Made by a program: the position numbers and the translations under genes. 64,000 nucleotides of DNA from NCBI GenBank assembly GCA_018401745.1, contig JAGYJY010000018.1, positions 20,492 through 84,491 on the forward strand, written 5' to 3'. Each line of letters begins with the position of its first letter. Position 1 is the first letter of the stretch. The stretch comes from Pirellulales bacterium (lineage in GTDB: Bacteria; Planctomycetota; Planctomycetia; Pirellulales; UBA1268). The notes under the pieces were generated by a model that saw only the letters and a program-made list of their open reading frames with translations, was not told the origin of the DNA and made no database searches. Below, one piece after another: positions 18,859 to 27,476 of the stretch.

Positions 18859-18954
18859 GCATAGCCGTTGTCGCCAACTATTCTTATCGTTGCTCTAAGG
18901 AGACATGGGTGGTGTGGGTGTGAGTTTTCCAAAAGATCTGAAAGCGGAGGAAGC

Positions 18955-20283
18955 GTGCGTCGATACAAAGGTGGTGTGCGTGCACTCCTGACGCTCGGAA
19001 CAGGGTGGCTCTTCGTTGGGTGCAGCGAGACAGCCCGAATGGCAGAGCCTCTTCCTCTGGAGACCATCATCCGTGTCGAAGTGGTGAGGCCGCAGCAGAA
19101 AGAGATTCGGCACACTGTCACGCAGCCCGCCACCGTTCATTCCTATCATCAGGCAGACATCGTTGCCAAGGTTGCCGGCTATTTTGAGACGGTGTTCGTC
19201 GACATTGGTGATGAGGTCAAGGAAGGGCAGCCTCTTGCCAAACTGTCTATCCCCGAAATGGACAAGCAGCGGGATCAGGCAGTCGCCCGACAGCAGCGGC
19301 TTGCTGCCGAACTTGAGCGAGCGATGGCCGCAGCGGAGGTAGCGTCAGCCCAGAAGGTTGCTTCTGAGGCAGAGGTTGAGGAAGCGATCTCTGATGTCGA
19401 GCAGGTTGTGGCACGGTTGATTGCGGAAAAGGCGGATCTGGATCGAGTACAGGGGCTGGTGCAGAAGCAGGCAGCCACGCTTTCGATGCTCGACTCCGCC
19501 CAGAGTGCGCATGACGTGTCGGTGGCCACACAAGTCGCTGCGGAAGCAGCGGTTCGTTCTGCTGAAGCTCGGCTGCAGATCGCGATTGCCGAGCAGCGGG
19601 CAGCGGAAGCTGAAATCGCGACCGCTCGAGCGCGGCTTGATGAGGGCGGCAAAGAGGTGGAGGAGATCGACACGATGCTCAACTACGCCACGTTGCGAGC
19701 CCCCTTTGACGGCGTGATCACCTCGCGGCAGGTCGACCCTGGAGACTTTGTGTCGGGAAGCCCAGCCAGTGGTGAATCCCAGAGACCGCTGTTTCATGTC
19801 GACCAGCAGCATCGTCTGCGGGTGAGGGTAGCCATCCCCGAGCGAGACGCGGTTGATGTGAATCAGGGCGACCCCGTGGTCATCGACTTTGCGGGCAAGC
19901 CGGGGAAGCCGATTGAGGCAATCGTCGCCCGCGTGGCACGCAGGCTTGATCCCTCAACCCGCACAATGGTCGCTGAGATTGATCTCGAGAACCATGAGAG
20001 GCTCTTGCTGCCCGGTATGTTTGGTAAAGCAACGATTACTGCGCGGGTGCAGCCTGATGCCCTTGTGCTTCCGGCGTCGGCAGTGCGGATGACGAGTGAC
20101 GGGGAACCTCACGTGCTTGTGCTCGACGCCGACAGACGCATCAGCCGGGTGGAGGTCACGATCGGCGCAGACGACGGTCGTGAAATTGAGATCGTCAGTG
20201 GTCTCACGGGCGAGGAACAGGTGGTTGATGCTGTTGTCGGGTCAGTTGAACCAGGCCAGCGTGTCGATGTGATCAACCCCTGA
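18955..20283 (+). CDS. RND efflux periplasmic adaptor lipoprotein
   Basis: A membrane-fusion protein of about 442 residues linking the inner-membrane RND pump to the outer membrane. I start at GTG 18955 because a GGAGG ribosome-binding site ends four bases upstream and the resulting N-terminus has a lipobox-like LFVGC with Cys near residue 23. Next come the lipoyl half PATVHSYHQADIVAKVAGYF, a long Ala/Glu-rich helical hairpin, the second half LRAPFDGVITSRQVDPGDFV, a barrel region and a membrane-proximal domain (DALVLPASAVRMTSDG). The frame is open upstream to 18868, but that gives no sensible leader. The pump gene follows 25 bases later, so this is an operon. Confidence 0.9.
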   Translation: MRRYKGGVRALLTLGTGWLFVGCSETARMAEPLPLETIIRVEVVRPQQKEIRHTVTQPATVHSYHQADIVAKVAGYFETVFVDIGDEVKEGQPLAKLSIPEMDKQRDQAVARQQRLAAELERAMAAAEVASAQKVASEAEVEEAISDVEQVVARLIAEKADLDRVQGLVQKQAATLSMLDSAQSAHDVSVATQVAAEAAVRSAEARLQIAIAEQRAAEAEIATARARLDEGGKEVEEIDTMLNYATLRAPFDGVITSRQVDPGDFVSGSPASGESQRPLFHVDQQHRLRVRVAIPERDAVDVNQGDPVVIDFAGKPGKPIEAIVARVARRLDPSTRTMVAEIDLENHERLLLPGMFGKATITARVQPDALVLPASAVRMTSDGEPHVLVLDADRRISRVEVTIGADDGREIEIVSGLTGEEQVVDAVVGSVEPGQRVDVINP

Positions 20284-20308
20284 GCGTTGCAGGAAAAAAG
20301 CAGACGTC

Positions 20309-23300
20309 ATGAAGCTCACACGCTGGGCGCTTGCCCATCCGTTTGTTGTCCTTGCGGCGACCTTTGCGACAGCCTTTCTCGGCGCTGTCGTTGTGCCGAC
20401 CATCCCCACGGATGTCTTACCCGATTTTAAGACGCCCGTTGTGGTGAGTTTCTTCTCCTATCCGGGCTTGCCGACGCTCGACATGGAGAAGAGCGTCACC
20501 TCGCGGGTGGAACGGGCGCTGACCCTTGCTGGCCGACTCGCCCGGCAGGAGTCGAGGACGCTGCCCGGTGCGAGCGTGCTGAAAATTACGTTTCAGCCCG
20601 GGACAGACCCCTCATCGGCAATGAATGACATCGTCAATCTTGAGGCCAGTGACATGTTTCACTTGCCGCCGGGCATCGAGCATCCCTTCACGCTTCGGAG
20701 CGAACCGGCCAACATGCCCGTGATTCTCGCGGCCATCTCGGGCGACGGACTCGATGAAACCGAACTCTACAAAATCGGCTACTACGCTGTCCGTAACAAA
20801 TTGGGTGGGCTGGAAGGCGTGCAGATTCCACATCCTTTTGGCGGGCGTTTTCGCCAGATGATGGTGTATGTCGATCCTGCACGGCTGCAGGCCCACGACC
20901 TGACAATCACGGATGTGGTCGGGGCGGTGCGTGAAAGCAATCTCGTTCTCGGCAGTGGCACGGTGCGGCTTGGCGAGACTGACTATCAGGTGCATGCGGT
21001 CAACACCTTGCCTGGCGTAGAGGAGATCAATGCGATCCCAATCGCTGTACGGGAAGGCCAGCCGATTTTTCTGCGCGATGTCGGTGGGGCTCAAGATGAC
21101 GCAGCAATCCAAACCAACATCGTCCGCGTCAATGGCGAGCGAAGTGTGTACTGCCCGCTACTTCGAGAGCCGGGCACGAACACGATCGCGGTTGTCGATC
21201 GGATCAAGAAGGGCCTCCGGGATGAGATTCCTCGCATGAAAGAGCGGGGCGAGGTGCCCAACGAGGCAGTCGTCACGCTTGTCGGAGATCAATCGAGCTA
21301 CGTTCGTGACAGCATCGCAAACCTGCAGCTGCAGCTGCTGCTCGGCGGCCTGCTGGTGGCGGTCGTTGTGGCTGTGTTTCTTCGCCGTGGCCTGCCGACC
21401 GTAGCGATCCTGCTCCTGCTGCCAATCTCGATGCTTGTGGCGATGCTCGGGCTTTCACTCGCTGGTGCGACGCTCAATGTGATGACGCTCGGCGGCCTGG
21501 CGTTGGCGGTGGGCACGGTGGTCGACGCTGGAATCGTGGTGATCGAGAGCATCATCGACAAACTCGATCAGGGGCTTTCCGCTGATGTGGCAGCTCGCGC
21601 TGGAACTGAGGAGGTGGCGACGCCTGTGCTGGCCGGCACCTTCACCACGCTGGCCATCTTTCTGCCAGCGATGTTCCTCACGGGTATGGTGCGGTCGCTC
21701 TTCGAGCCGCTCGCAATAGCAGCCGTGCTGGCGATCGCCGCGTCGTATGTGATCGCCATGACACTCGTTCCTGCATTTGCAGCCCGGTTTCTTCGGCCCT
21801 CGCATCGTGCAGCGGGGCATGATCGCCGTCGGGCGGAGCATGGCTGGTATCCCGCGGTGCTCCGTGGCGTTGTGGGTTTCCCGCGGGTGACCACGCTGCT
21901 GATCGTGGCTGTGACCGGCGGGTGTGTTGCCCTCACGCCTGCGGTAGGAACCGAACTCTTCCCGGCGGTGGATGACGGGAGCTTTGAGATCCGAATTCGC
22001 ACTCTTCCGGGGACGCGGATCGAGCAGACCGAGGCATTGGTCGCTCAAGTGGAGGAGGTGATCCAGGAGGTGATCCCTCGTGAGGAACTGGTGACGATGC
22101 TTGCCAATATCGGGCTTCCCGTTGGCAAGGGTGCAGGGTTCTCCACGATTCTCAGCCCCAACTCCGGGCCCGACTCAGCTTTTCTCGTGGTCACCTTGGT
22201 CACAGAGGGCAGGTCGACGCCAACCACGGAGTATGTGCATCGGCTTCGTCGTGAGCTTCGGGAGCAGTTTCCGCGTGATCAGTTTCTGTTTCGTCAAGGT
22301 GGGCTGATTCAGGCCGCACTCAATGAGGGCGCACCGGTGCCGATCACGATTCAGATTGCTGCAGGGAACCTTGGTGTTGCCCGCGAGTTTGCTGAGCAGG
22401 TGGTGAGCAAGGTCCGTGACGTGCCAGGGGCAGTCGATGTGCAGGTCGCCCAGGCACTCGACTATCCGCAGCTCGACATCGAGGTCGATCGCACGCGAGC
22501 GTTTTACATGGGGCTGAGCCAGCGCGACGTGGCGGAGAATGTGCTGACAGCTCTCGGCTCAAGCGTCGGCTACGCGCCAACGATTTGGGTGGATCCGGCC
22601 AGCGGGATCGACTTCTTTCTGGGAGTCCAGTACGCAACAAACGAACTGGAAAATCTCGATGCACTTCGCAATCTGCCGCTCGCAGTGGAAACCCCAGACG
22701 GCCCACGGAATGTTCCTCTGTCAAACCTCGCGACCATTCGCCGGGTGAATATTCCCGGTGAGATTGCCCACTACAACATTTCTCGTGTTTATGACGTGCT
22801 CGTCAACGTCGAGGGGCGAGATGCTGGCTCTGTGGCCGCAGATGTGATGGTCGCTGTCGCCGAACTGGAAGCACCATCTGGCGTGACGAGCACGCTGCGG
22901 GGGCCAGTGGTGACCATGGAGCAGGGGACGAGATCGATTGGCTGGGGGATCGCCGTCGCTTCGTTGCTGGTGTATCTCGTGATGTTTGCCCAGTTTCGAT
23001 CGTTTGTGGATCCGCTGATCATCATGCTGGCGGTGCCGTTGGGGCTCGCTGGTGTGGTGTTGGCCCTGTCTGTCACTGGAACGACTTTCAACATTCAATC
23101 GTTGCTGGGGACGTTGATGATGGTGGGCATCGTGGTGAACACGAGCATCCTTCTGGTAGACCGCTCGAATCGCCTGCTCGCAGCCGGCCTTTCCCCTGTC
23201 GAGGCGGCTGTCGAGGCTGGGCGGTCGCGGCTGCGGCCGATACTGATGACGTCGCTCACGCTCTTGGCCTCCATGGCTCCGCTTTGCTTCCCGTTGGCGC

Positions 23301-23443
23301 CGGGGTCTGAAGCGATGCTCCCGTTGGCACGGGCACTCGTTGGCGGGATGCTCGTTTCGACGGTGCTGACACTCTTTCTCGTGCCTGCAGTTTGGGTAGT
23401 CGTGCGAGGTCCTGCTCACCACCCCGCCGCGGCAGAGGCCTAG
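20309..23443 (+). CDS. RND family efflux transporter, inner-membrane pump
   Basis: A 1044-residue proton-driven pump of the AcrB/CusA superfamily in one intact frame. The N-terminal helix (HPFVVLAATFATAFLGAVV) is followed by the periplasmic porter start. The first transmembrane bundle holds GTVVDAGIVVIESIIDKLD, with the relay Asp and Glu in helix 4. EVATPVLAGTFTTLAIFLPA follows, and the second bundle near residues 880-1030 includes LGTLMMVGIVVNTSILLVD. One acidic pair rather than the AcrB-type double Asp places it nearer to the CzcA/unclassified branch, so the substrate is uncertain. It pairs with the adaptor just upstream; no outer-membrane factor is encoded nearby. Confidence 0.93.
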   Translation: MKLTRWALAHPFVVLAATFATAFLGAVVVPTIPTDVLPDFKTPVVVSFFSYPGLPTLDMEKSVTSRVERALTLAGRLARQESRTLPGASVLKITFQPGTDPSSAMNDIVNLEASDMFHLPPGIEHPFTLRSEPANMPVILAAISGDGLDETELYKIGYYAVRNKLGGLEGVQIPHPFGGRFRQMMVYVDPARLQAHDLTITDVVGAVRESNLVLGSGTVRLGETDYQVHAVNTLPGVEEINAIPIAVREGQPIFLRDVGGAQDDAAIQTNIVRVNGERSVYCPLLREPGTNTIAVVDRIKKGLRDEIPRMKERGEVPNEAVVTLVGDQSSYVRDSIANLQLQLLLGGLLVAVVVAVFLRRGLPTVAILLLLPISMLVAMLGLSLAGATLNVMTLGGLALAVGTVVDAGIVVIESIIDKLDQGLSADVAARAGTEEVATPVLAGTFTTLAIFLPAMFLTGMVRSLFEPLAIAAVLAIAASYVIAMTLVPAFAARFLRPSHRAAGHDRRRAEHGWYPAVLRGVVGFPRVTTLLIVAVTGGCVALTPAVGTELFPAVDDGSFEIRIRTLPGTRIEQTEALVAQVEEVIQEVIPREELVTMLANIGLPVGKGAGFSTILSPNSGPDSAFLVVTLVTEGRSTPTTEYVHRLRRELREQFPRDQFLFRQGGLIQAALNEGAPVPITIQIAAGNLGVAREFAEQVVSKVRDVPGAVDVQVAQALDYPQLDIEVDRTRAFYMGLSQRDVAENVLTALGSSVGYAPTIWVDPASGIDFFLGVQYATNELENLDALRNLPLAVETPDGPRNVPLSNLATIRRVNIPGEIAHYNISRVYDVLVNVEGRDAGSVAADVMVAVAELEAPSGVTSTLRGPVVTMEQGTRSIGWGIAVASLLVYLVMFAQFRSFVDPLIIMLAVPLGLAGVVLALSVTGTTFNIQSLLGTLMMVGIVVNTSILLVDRSNRLLAAGLSPVEAAVEAGRSRLRPILMTSLTLLASMAPLCFPLAPGSEAMLPLARALVGGMLVSTVLTLFLVPAVWVVVRGPAHHPAAAEA

Positions 23444-23469
23444 CAGCCCGCTGGCTTCTCTGGCTGGAG

Positions 23470-23649
23470 GACGACCTCGTGGAGCTGTTTGACCTGAGCG
23501 ACGATATCGGTGAAACAAGGAGCCTTGCCACGGCCATGCCCGAGCGAACGCAGGCAATGCTGCGAGAGCTTCTGGCGGCCGAGGAGTCGATCGGCAGCCT
23601 GCGGGAGAAGGGGCTCGAGATGACGCGGCGGCGGATGGCGAGAGAGTAG
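23470..23649 (+). pseudogene. Sulfatase C-terminal remnant
   Basis: This 60-codon stretch reads VELFDLSDDIGETRSLATA followed by MPERTQAMLRELLA. That is the standard end of planctomycete sulfatases (ELYDL, DP/GE, NLA). Nothing upstream in this frame belongs to a sulfatase; the RND pump gene ends at 23443 in another frame. It is therefore the tail of a deleted gene rather than a small gene. Confidence 0.7.
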
Positions 23650-23698
23650 GGGGAGTGGGATCCCAGGCGATCCCCAACTGCTTTGAGGAGCACAGCAT

Positions 23699-23890
23699 GT
23701 CGGCGACTCGATCTCGATCGGCTACCACCTGGCGGCCCGTGAGGCCCTGGCCGGGAAGGCCAACGTCGCGGAGCTTGCCGAGCGGATCAAGAAGCAGGGA
23801 AAGGTGGTGATCTGGCGAGAGACGACGCCGGTCCCCAAGGGGGCGGCGGGGCGTGTGCCGGGCGATGCCAGCCGCTACAACGCGTCGGCA
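23699..23890 (+). pseudogene. Collapsed SGNH/GDSL hydrolase remnant
   Basis: The frame from 23699 reads VGDSISIGYHLAAREALAGK, the block I motif of planctomycete SGNH hydrolases. After about 25 codons it jumps to KKQGKVVIWRETTPVPKG and GRVPGDASRYN, which in intact relatives lie about 90 residues later. The middle has been deleted in frame, and the C-terminal catalytic part is missing. No start codon or full-length reading exists. Confidence 0.7.
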
Positions 23891-23921
23891 GGCTTGCTCC
23901 ACAGTCTGCTCGGGTGGCGGC

Positions 23922-24506
23922 CTACTCCGCTGCGTTTGCAGGAACCGCCGGGCCGCCGACCTTGATCCAGTCGATGTCGAGCTTGAAGGGCCCGGGCTTC
24001 TTGTCACCGAGCAGAAAGCCCACGCCAGTCACGGTGGTTGGCTCGAGCTTCTCGTTGGGAAACACGCGACCCCGCCAGGTGGCGGTGAACGCGTCGACCG
24101 GAAACGCCACTTCAATCCACTCGTCCTTCGTGGTGGCAAACTCCTGGCGGTAGGAGTAGCTAGTGCGGTTGCGGCCGGCGTAGACGTTGAAGGTGTAGGT
24201 TCTGCCGTCGCCCTTCACGCGGGCGACGATCACGTCATCGGGCTTGAGGCCGAGGCTGCGGCCCATCGTTCGCACCGACGCAAAGCCGCCGTTGTTTTCC
24301 AGCGACAGTGTGCCGAAAAACTCCATCTGCCCCGCGTCGTCGAGCCGAAAGCGGCCGTCGGAGCGTCCTCCCATGACGCCGTCGTTGACAGCCTGCCAGC
24401 CTCTGCCTGCCTCTGGGCCGTCAAAGCCAAAGAGCACCTGTTCTTCACCGCAGGCAGCCAAGGGAGCGCAGGTGGCCAGCAGCAGAATGAGCGTTCGCAT
24501 ACGCAT
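23922..24506 (-). CDS. CIA30-like exported protein
   Basis: A protein of about 194 residues. A signal peptide (TLILLLATCAPLAACG, possibly a lipobox ending in Cys) is followed by the CIA30 hallmark GWQAVNDGVMGGRSDGRFRL. The galactose-binding-like jelly-roll continues through FFGTLSLENNGGFASVRTM and closes with VTGVGFLLGDKKPGPFKLD. In mitochondria CIA30 helps complex I assembly; bacterial exported forms have no known role. The ATG at 24506 is preferred over the longer frame to 24563 because it gives a clean leader. It is the only intact gene between several remnants. Confidence 0.85.
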   Translation of the reverse strand: MRMRTLILLLATCAPLAACGEEQVLFGFDGPEAGRGWQAVNDGVMGGRSDGRFRLDDAGQMEFFGTLSLENNGGFASVRTMGRSLGLKPDDVIVARVKGDGRTYTFNVYAGRNRTSYSYRQEFATTKDEWIEVAFPVDAFTATWRGRVFPNEKLEPTTVTGVGFLLGDKKPGPFKLDIDWIKVGGPAVPANAAE

Positions 24507-24559
24507 GTTTTTTCCAGGAGTGAGTGGTGAGGTGGACCATGATGCCGCAGCCTGGCCGG

Positions 24560-25017
24560 TCACCTGCGGGTGAAGAACTCGTGCTGCGGATCGCCTCCAC
24601 TGATCAGGTAGGCCAGCAAATCGAAGATCTCATCGTACGTCATGCGGTTGAGCAGGCCGGCAGGCATCGCGGACGTGGTCGATGGAGGTCGGCCTGATAG
24701 CCCTTGACGGCAAAGTCTTCAGCGGGGCCGACCAACTCGCTGCGAAACTGCACCCCGGAGGTGTTGCCCGAAAAGCGAACCTTGGCCTTGAAGATGAAGT
24801 CGGCGACCTCGCCGCCCTGCCAGACCAGAAACGTGTTGCCTTCGGTCAGGTTGTCTTTCGTGGTCTGGCCGAAGATCGCCCCATCTTTGACGGTCCAGAA
24901 TCCTGGCTTGCCAGCCCAGCCCGAAAGGTCGTTGCCATTGAACAGGACCTCTGTGTCTCCGCCCAGAGTCGTGGTTGCCGTGTGGGGCAGCACGAGGAGC
25001 ATCAGGAGAGTGCACAT
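24560..25017 (-). pseudogene. DUF1080-cytochrome c type protein, internally deleted remnant
   Basis: The 5' part (25017 down to about 24690) has a signal peptide and a DUF1080 domain: EVLFNGNDLSGWAGKPGFW through FSGNTSGVQFRSELVG and GYQADLH. The pattern then ends abruptly. In another frame, from about 24667 to the stop at 24560, the sequence reads MPAGLLNRMTYDEIFDLLAY followed by LISGGDPQHEF. That is the characteristic C-terminus of planctomycete cytochrome c/haem-binding dehydrogenase proteins. The central region joining the two has been deleted with loss of frame, so this is a pseudogene. Confidence 0.72.
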
Positions 25018-25086
25018 GGTTCTCTCGGGCAAAGGGTTCTCAAGAGGCTCTGGTTTCGAAACCGCACTGTACACTACCAACCGACG

Positions 25087-25124
25087 GCCGTGGGCTGGAG
25101 GTGTCGCCGTGGGCTGGAGGTGTC
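25087..25124 (+). repeat. Two exact tandem copies of a 19-bp unit
   Basis: The unit gccgtgggctggaggtgtc occurs at 25087-25105 and 25106-25124, directly before the start of the small cysteine-containing gene. It may be a simple slippage duplication in the leader of that gene. Confidence 0.9.
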
Positions 25125-25129
25125 GCTTG

Positions 25130-25748
25130 ATGAAGCGAAGCGATCAGGTGGCAAGCCGATTGACGCGGGCGGGCGGCGTCGTGCCGCAGAGCAGGGCAGC
25201 CGTCGCTCCGCTGGTGGTGGTGGCGTTGGTGACAGCGGGAGTGTGGGCCGGGGGCAGCGGAGCCGCGTTCGGCCGGGAGCCGCACCGCTGCGACGCCTGC
25301 GGCCGAGAGCTGGCCATGCCCATGGAGGGGATGGTCTTCACGGGCCGTAGGATCTGCGGCCCCTGCTACCGCGAGGCGGATCACCGCTGGCAGAAGCATC
25401 GACCGCAACCGCTATGCCAGCTTCAGTGATGGCACGATGGTGGACCTGAAGCATTTCAGGGCGTCGATGCTCGTGTCGCAAGCAGCGGGCGTTGGCCTGG
25501 GGCGGGCAGGGCGAGGCATTGCCGCTGCCAACCTCGCCGGCTGGGCGGTGGAGTGGACGCAGGCTGCCCAAGGGCATGTGGGAGGCCAGCCGTTTGGTGG
25601 CAACGAAGACCTCTACAGCAACTTCGCCGGTTCTCTCTTTGGCCAGGTCGCCAGACTGGGGAGCAGCACGGCAGATTGGGCGGAGCGAGCGGTCGGGCTG
25701 TTGGAGCGTTTCCACGGGCCGCTGCACTCCGTGAGCGACACCAAGTGA
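25130..25748 (+). CDS. Unrecognised exported protein with CxxC pair, frame probably broken near 25390-25400
   Basis: The first frame (ATG 25130 to stop 25429, 99 codons) has a hydrophobic segment VAPLVVVALVTAGVWAGGSG, then RCDACGRELAMPMEGMVF and CGPCYREADHRW, a four-Cys zinc-ribbon-like element. From about 25395 another frame is open to 25748 and reads DRNRYASFSDGTMVDLKHF, then EDLYSNFAGSLFGQVARLG, ending HGPLHSVSDTK. The second part faintly resembles C-terminal domains of RHS-like or secreted toxin-type proteins, which I do not claim. I join the two because they abut with one frame change. The last 105 bases are part of a 133-bp repeat found again at 28688. Function unknown. Confidence 0.42.
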
Positions 25749-25776
25749 GCATGCTGGCTGAACGAGACCGACCGAC
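25644..25776 (+). repeat. 133-bp direct repeat, left copy
   Basis: This copy spans the 3' end of the unrecognised gene and the first codons of a truncated inositol-oxygenase-like start (ATG CTG GCT GAA CGA). It matches 28688-28820 in the same orientation with 7 mismatches by manual alignment, about 95% identity. The offset is constant at 3044 bases with no gap. After 25776 the two copies diverge completely. Confidence 0.93.
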
Positions 25777-25884
25777 ATCGGTGGACGCCCCAACGGGAGC
25801 GGACAGTGACGCCCGGGCTTTTCCGGGGAGGTGTCGTGGGAGCGGGACTTTGCACGCGTGTGGCAGCAGCCTTCCGCGACGTGC

Positions 25885-26307
25885 CTAGGGCGTCGACGAG
25901 CCGCTCCCGCCCCCCGGCATGCCCCGCAGCACAAGGTCGTGGAAGCTGACCACACCGATCACCGTGCGGCTTTCCACCACCGGGGCTCGCATGATCCCGA
26001 ACCGCTCCAAGAGCCGAGCGCAGTAGCGGATGTCCATCGCCGGGTCGACGCTCAGGACCGGCTTGCTCATGATCTCGTAAAGGTTGACGCGGTCGGGCGA
26101 GCGATCGGCCGCCAGCACCTGTTTGGCGATGTCGGAGAGGAGCACGATCCCGTACTCGTCGTCGGGATGCCGCTTGTCCACGATCAGGGCCCGCGTCTCC
26201 TCGTGCCGCATCCCGTCGAGCGCCTCCCGCACGGTCAACTTGCCGGCGACGAGGTCGAACTCCCGTTTCATCACGTCGCGGACGCGGACAATCTCCCGAA
26301 CGCTCAT
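25885..26307 (-). CDS. Two-CBS-domain protein
   Basis: A 140-residue cytoplasmic protein made of a CBS pair (Bateman module), which normally binds adenine nucleotides and regulates a partner. The first CBS begins RVRDVMKREFDLVAGKLTV and includes RALIVDKRHPDDEYGIVLLSD. The second begins YEIMSKPVLSVDPAMDIRY and ends RAPVVESRTVIGVVSFHDL. The start overlaps the P-II-like gene stop by four bases (26304-26307), so the two are translationally coupled. As the last gene of the DUF1538/P-II operon, it is probably an energy- or nucleotide-sensing regulator of that transporter. The role is inference; the fold assignment is firm. Confidence 0.9.
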   Translation of the reverse strand: MSVREIVRVRDVMKREFDLVAGKLTVREALDGMRHEETRALIVDKRHPDDEYGIVLLSDIAKQVLAADRSPDRVNLYEIMSKPVLSVDPAMDIRYCARLLERFGIMRAPVVESRTVIGVVSFHDLVLRGMPGGGSGSSTP

Positions 26308-26654
26308 AGGTGCTCCTCCAGTTTGGGGACGATCGAGGCGGCCTGGTGGGCCACGCCCACCGCATCCTCGACGTCGATCATGAACGCAATGCCCGTCCCG
26401 GGGGCCGAGTCGAACCGGCCCGTCCGCTCGATCGTCTCGAGGATCGACCGGGCCAGGTGCTCCTCCACGAGAAACAAGAGCACGTCCCGCTGGGTCTCGA
26501 GCGCGAGGCCGAAGAAGGTCTTGGCGGGCCGGAGCCCCTCGCCACGGGCGTTGGGGATGATCGTAGCCCCGGTGGCGCCGGCATCCCGGGCTGCCTGCAT
26601 CACGTCGCAGGTCTTGTCGTCCTCGCAGAAGGCGATAATGAGCTTAAAGTGCAT
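26304..26654 (-). CDS. P-II-like signalling protein
   Basis: A 116-residue protein with the ferredoxin-like P-II fold. It begins MHFKLIIAFCEDDKTCDVMQ, with the first strand and helix. GATGATIIPNARGEGLRP follows, and the closing TGIAFMIDVEDAVGVAHQA resembles the P-II C-terminal signature. The T-loop region is short and lacks the uridylylated Tyr of GlnB, so this is a P-II-like rather than nitrogen-regulatory GlnB protein. P-II-like proteins usually bind the membrane protein encoded next to them. Here that is DUF1538, whose gene ends six bases upstream of the chosen start. The frame is open upstream to 26705, but that would overlap the DUF1538 gene. Confidence 0.85.
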   Translation of the reverse strand: MHFKLIIAFCEDDKTCDVMQAARDAGATGATIIPNARGEGLRPAKTFFGLALETQRDVLLFLVEEHLARSILETIERTGRFDSAPGTGIAFMIDVEDAVGVAHQAASIVPKLEEHL

Positions 26655-26659
26655 GGCGA

Positions 26660-27469
26660 TCAGACCTCCGCGGACGAGGCTGGGCGCGAGCGGCGAGTCC
26701 GCCATTCGGCCAGCTGGGCGTAGCCCATCACGGTGAGCATAGGAAACAACGAGGCGGCCGCAATCAGCCCGAATCCGTCGCGGAGTGGATCGCGGTCTGG
26801 AATCTGCTGGGCCAATCCGAGCCCGAGGGCGACCACGAGCGGAACGGTCACCGTCGACGTTGTGACGCCACCGGAATCATACGCCAGCGGAATGATCGAC
26901 CGAGGCGCCAGAAACGTCTGCAGCACCACCAGCGCGTATCCGATCACCATCAACCAGGGCAGAGGAAAATCGATGATGATCCGCAACACGCCCAAAGCAA
27001 CGCCGACACCGACGCCCAGGGCTACCGCGATCCTTAGCCCGAAAGCTCCGATAGTGCCGCCGGAGACCTGCTCAGCCTTGAGCGCCACGGCGATCAATGC
27101 CGGCTCCGCCACCGTCGTGGCGAATCCGAGGCTGAACGCGAACAGGTAGGTGAATCCGTATCGCCACCAACCGGGATTCTCCCCTGCGCCCAGGAAACCC
27201 GGATCCGTCAACTGCAGAGCCATCGCCTCACCGAGCGGAAACAAACCGACTTCGAGGCCCACGAGAAAAATGCTCAGCCCCGCGATGACCGCCACAAAGC
27301 CGGCGGCAACCCGTTTCCAGTTGGCCAGGCGCCTGCGCAGGACGACGAACTGGAAAAAGAGAATGATCGCGGCGATCGGCAGCACGTCCCGGCACGTCGC
27401 CACGAGCGCCGTGGCCAGGTCACCGGCGATCTCCGCAAGCGGGATGCTTGTCACACCGGTCGATTGCAT
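26660..27469 (-). CDS. DUF1538 membrane protein, second half-transporter
   Basis: A 269-residue polytopic membrane protein with about seven hydrophobic segments. It shares two signatures with its upstream neighbour: [12 protein letters not shown] at residues 118-129 and [11 protein letters not shown] at 196-206. In several bacteria DUF1538 proteins are about twice this length with two such repeats, so the adjacent pair here probably forms a heterodimer equivalent to one full protein. The motifs look like re-entrant or substrate-binding loops of a transporter, but no substrate is known. The start at 27469 lies seven bases after the preceding stop; an alternative ATG at 27493 would overlap it. 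The P-II-like gene follows directly. Confidence 0.85.
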   Translation of the reverse strand: MQSTGVTSIPLAEIAGDLATALVATCRDVLPIAAIILFFQFVVLRRRLANWKRVAAGFVAVIAGLSIFLVGLEVGLFPLGEAMALQLTDPGFLGAGENPGWWRYGFTYLFAFSLGFATTVAEPALIAVALKAEQVSGGTIGAFGLRIAVALGVGVGVALGVLRIIIDFPLPWLMVIGYALVVLQTFLAPRSIIPLAYDSGGVTTSTVTVPLVVALGLGLAQQIPDRDPLRDGFGLIAAASLFPMLTVMGYAQLAEWRTRRSRPASSAEV

Positions 27470-27476
27470 ATGTAGC

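Noticed and set aside
22721..24007. A 428-codon minus-strand open frame over the end of the RND pump
   Set aside because: Antisense shadow with low-complexity Arg/His/Pro content; it also crosses the remnant region without matching any family.
25753..25890. Plus-strand frame beginning MLAERDRP as a small gene
   Set aside because: It is the duplicated start of inositol oxygenase in the left repeat, followed by unrelated sequence; no gene of its own.
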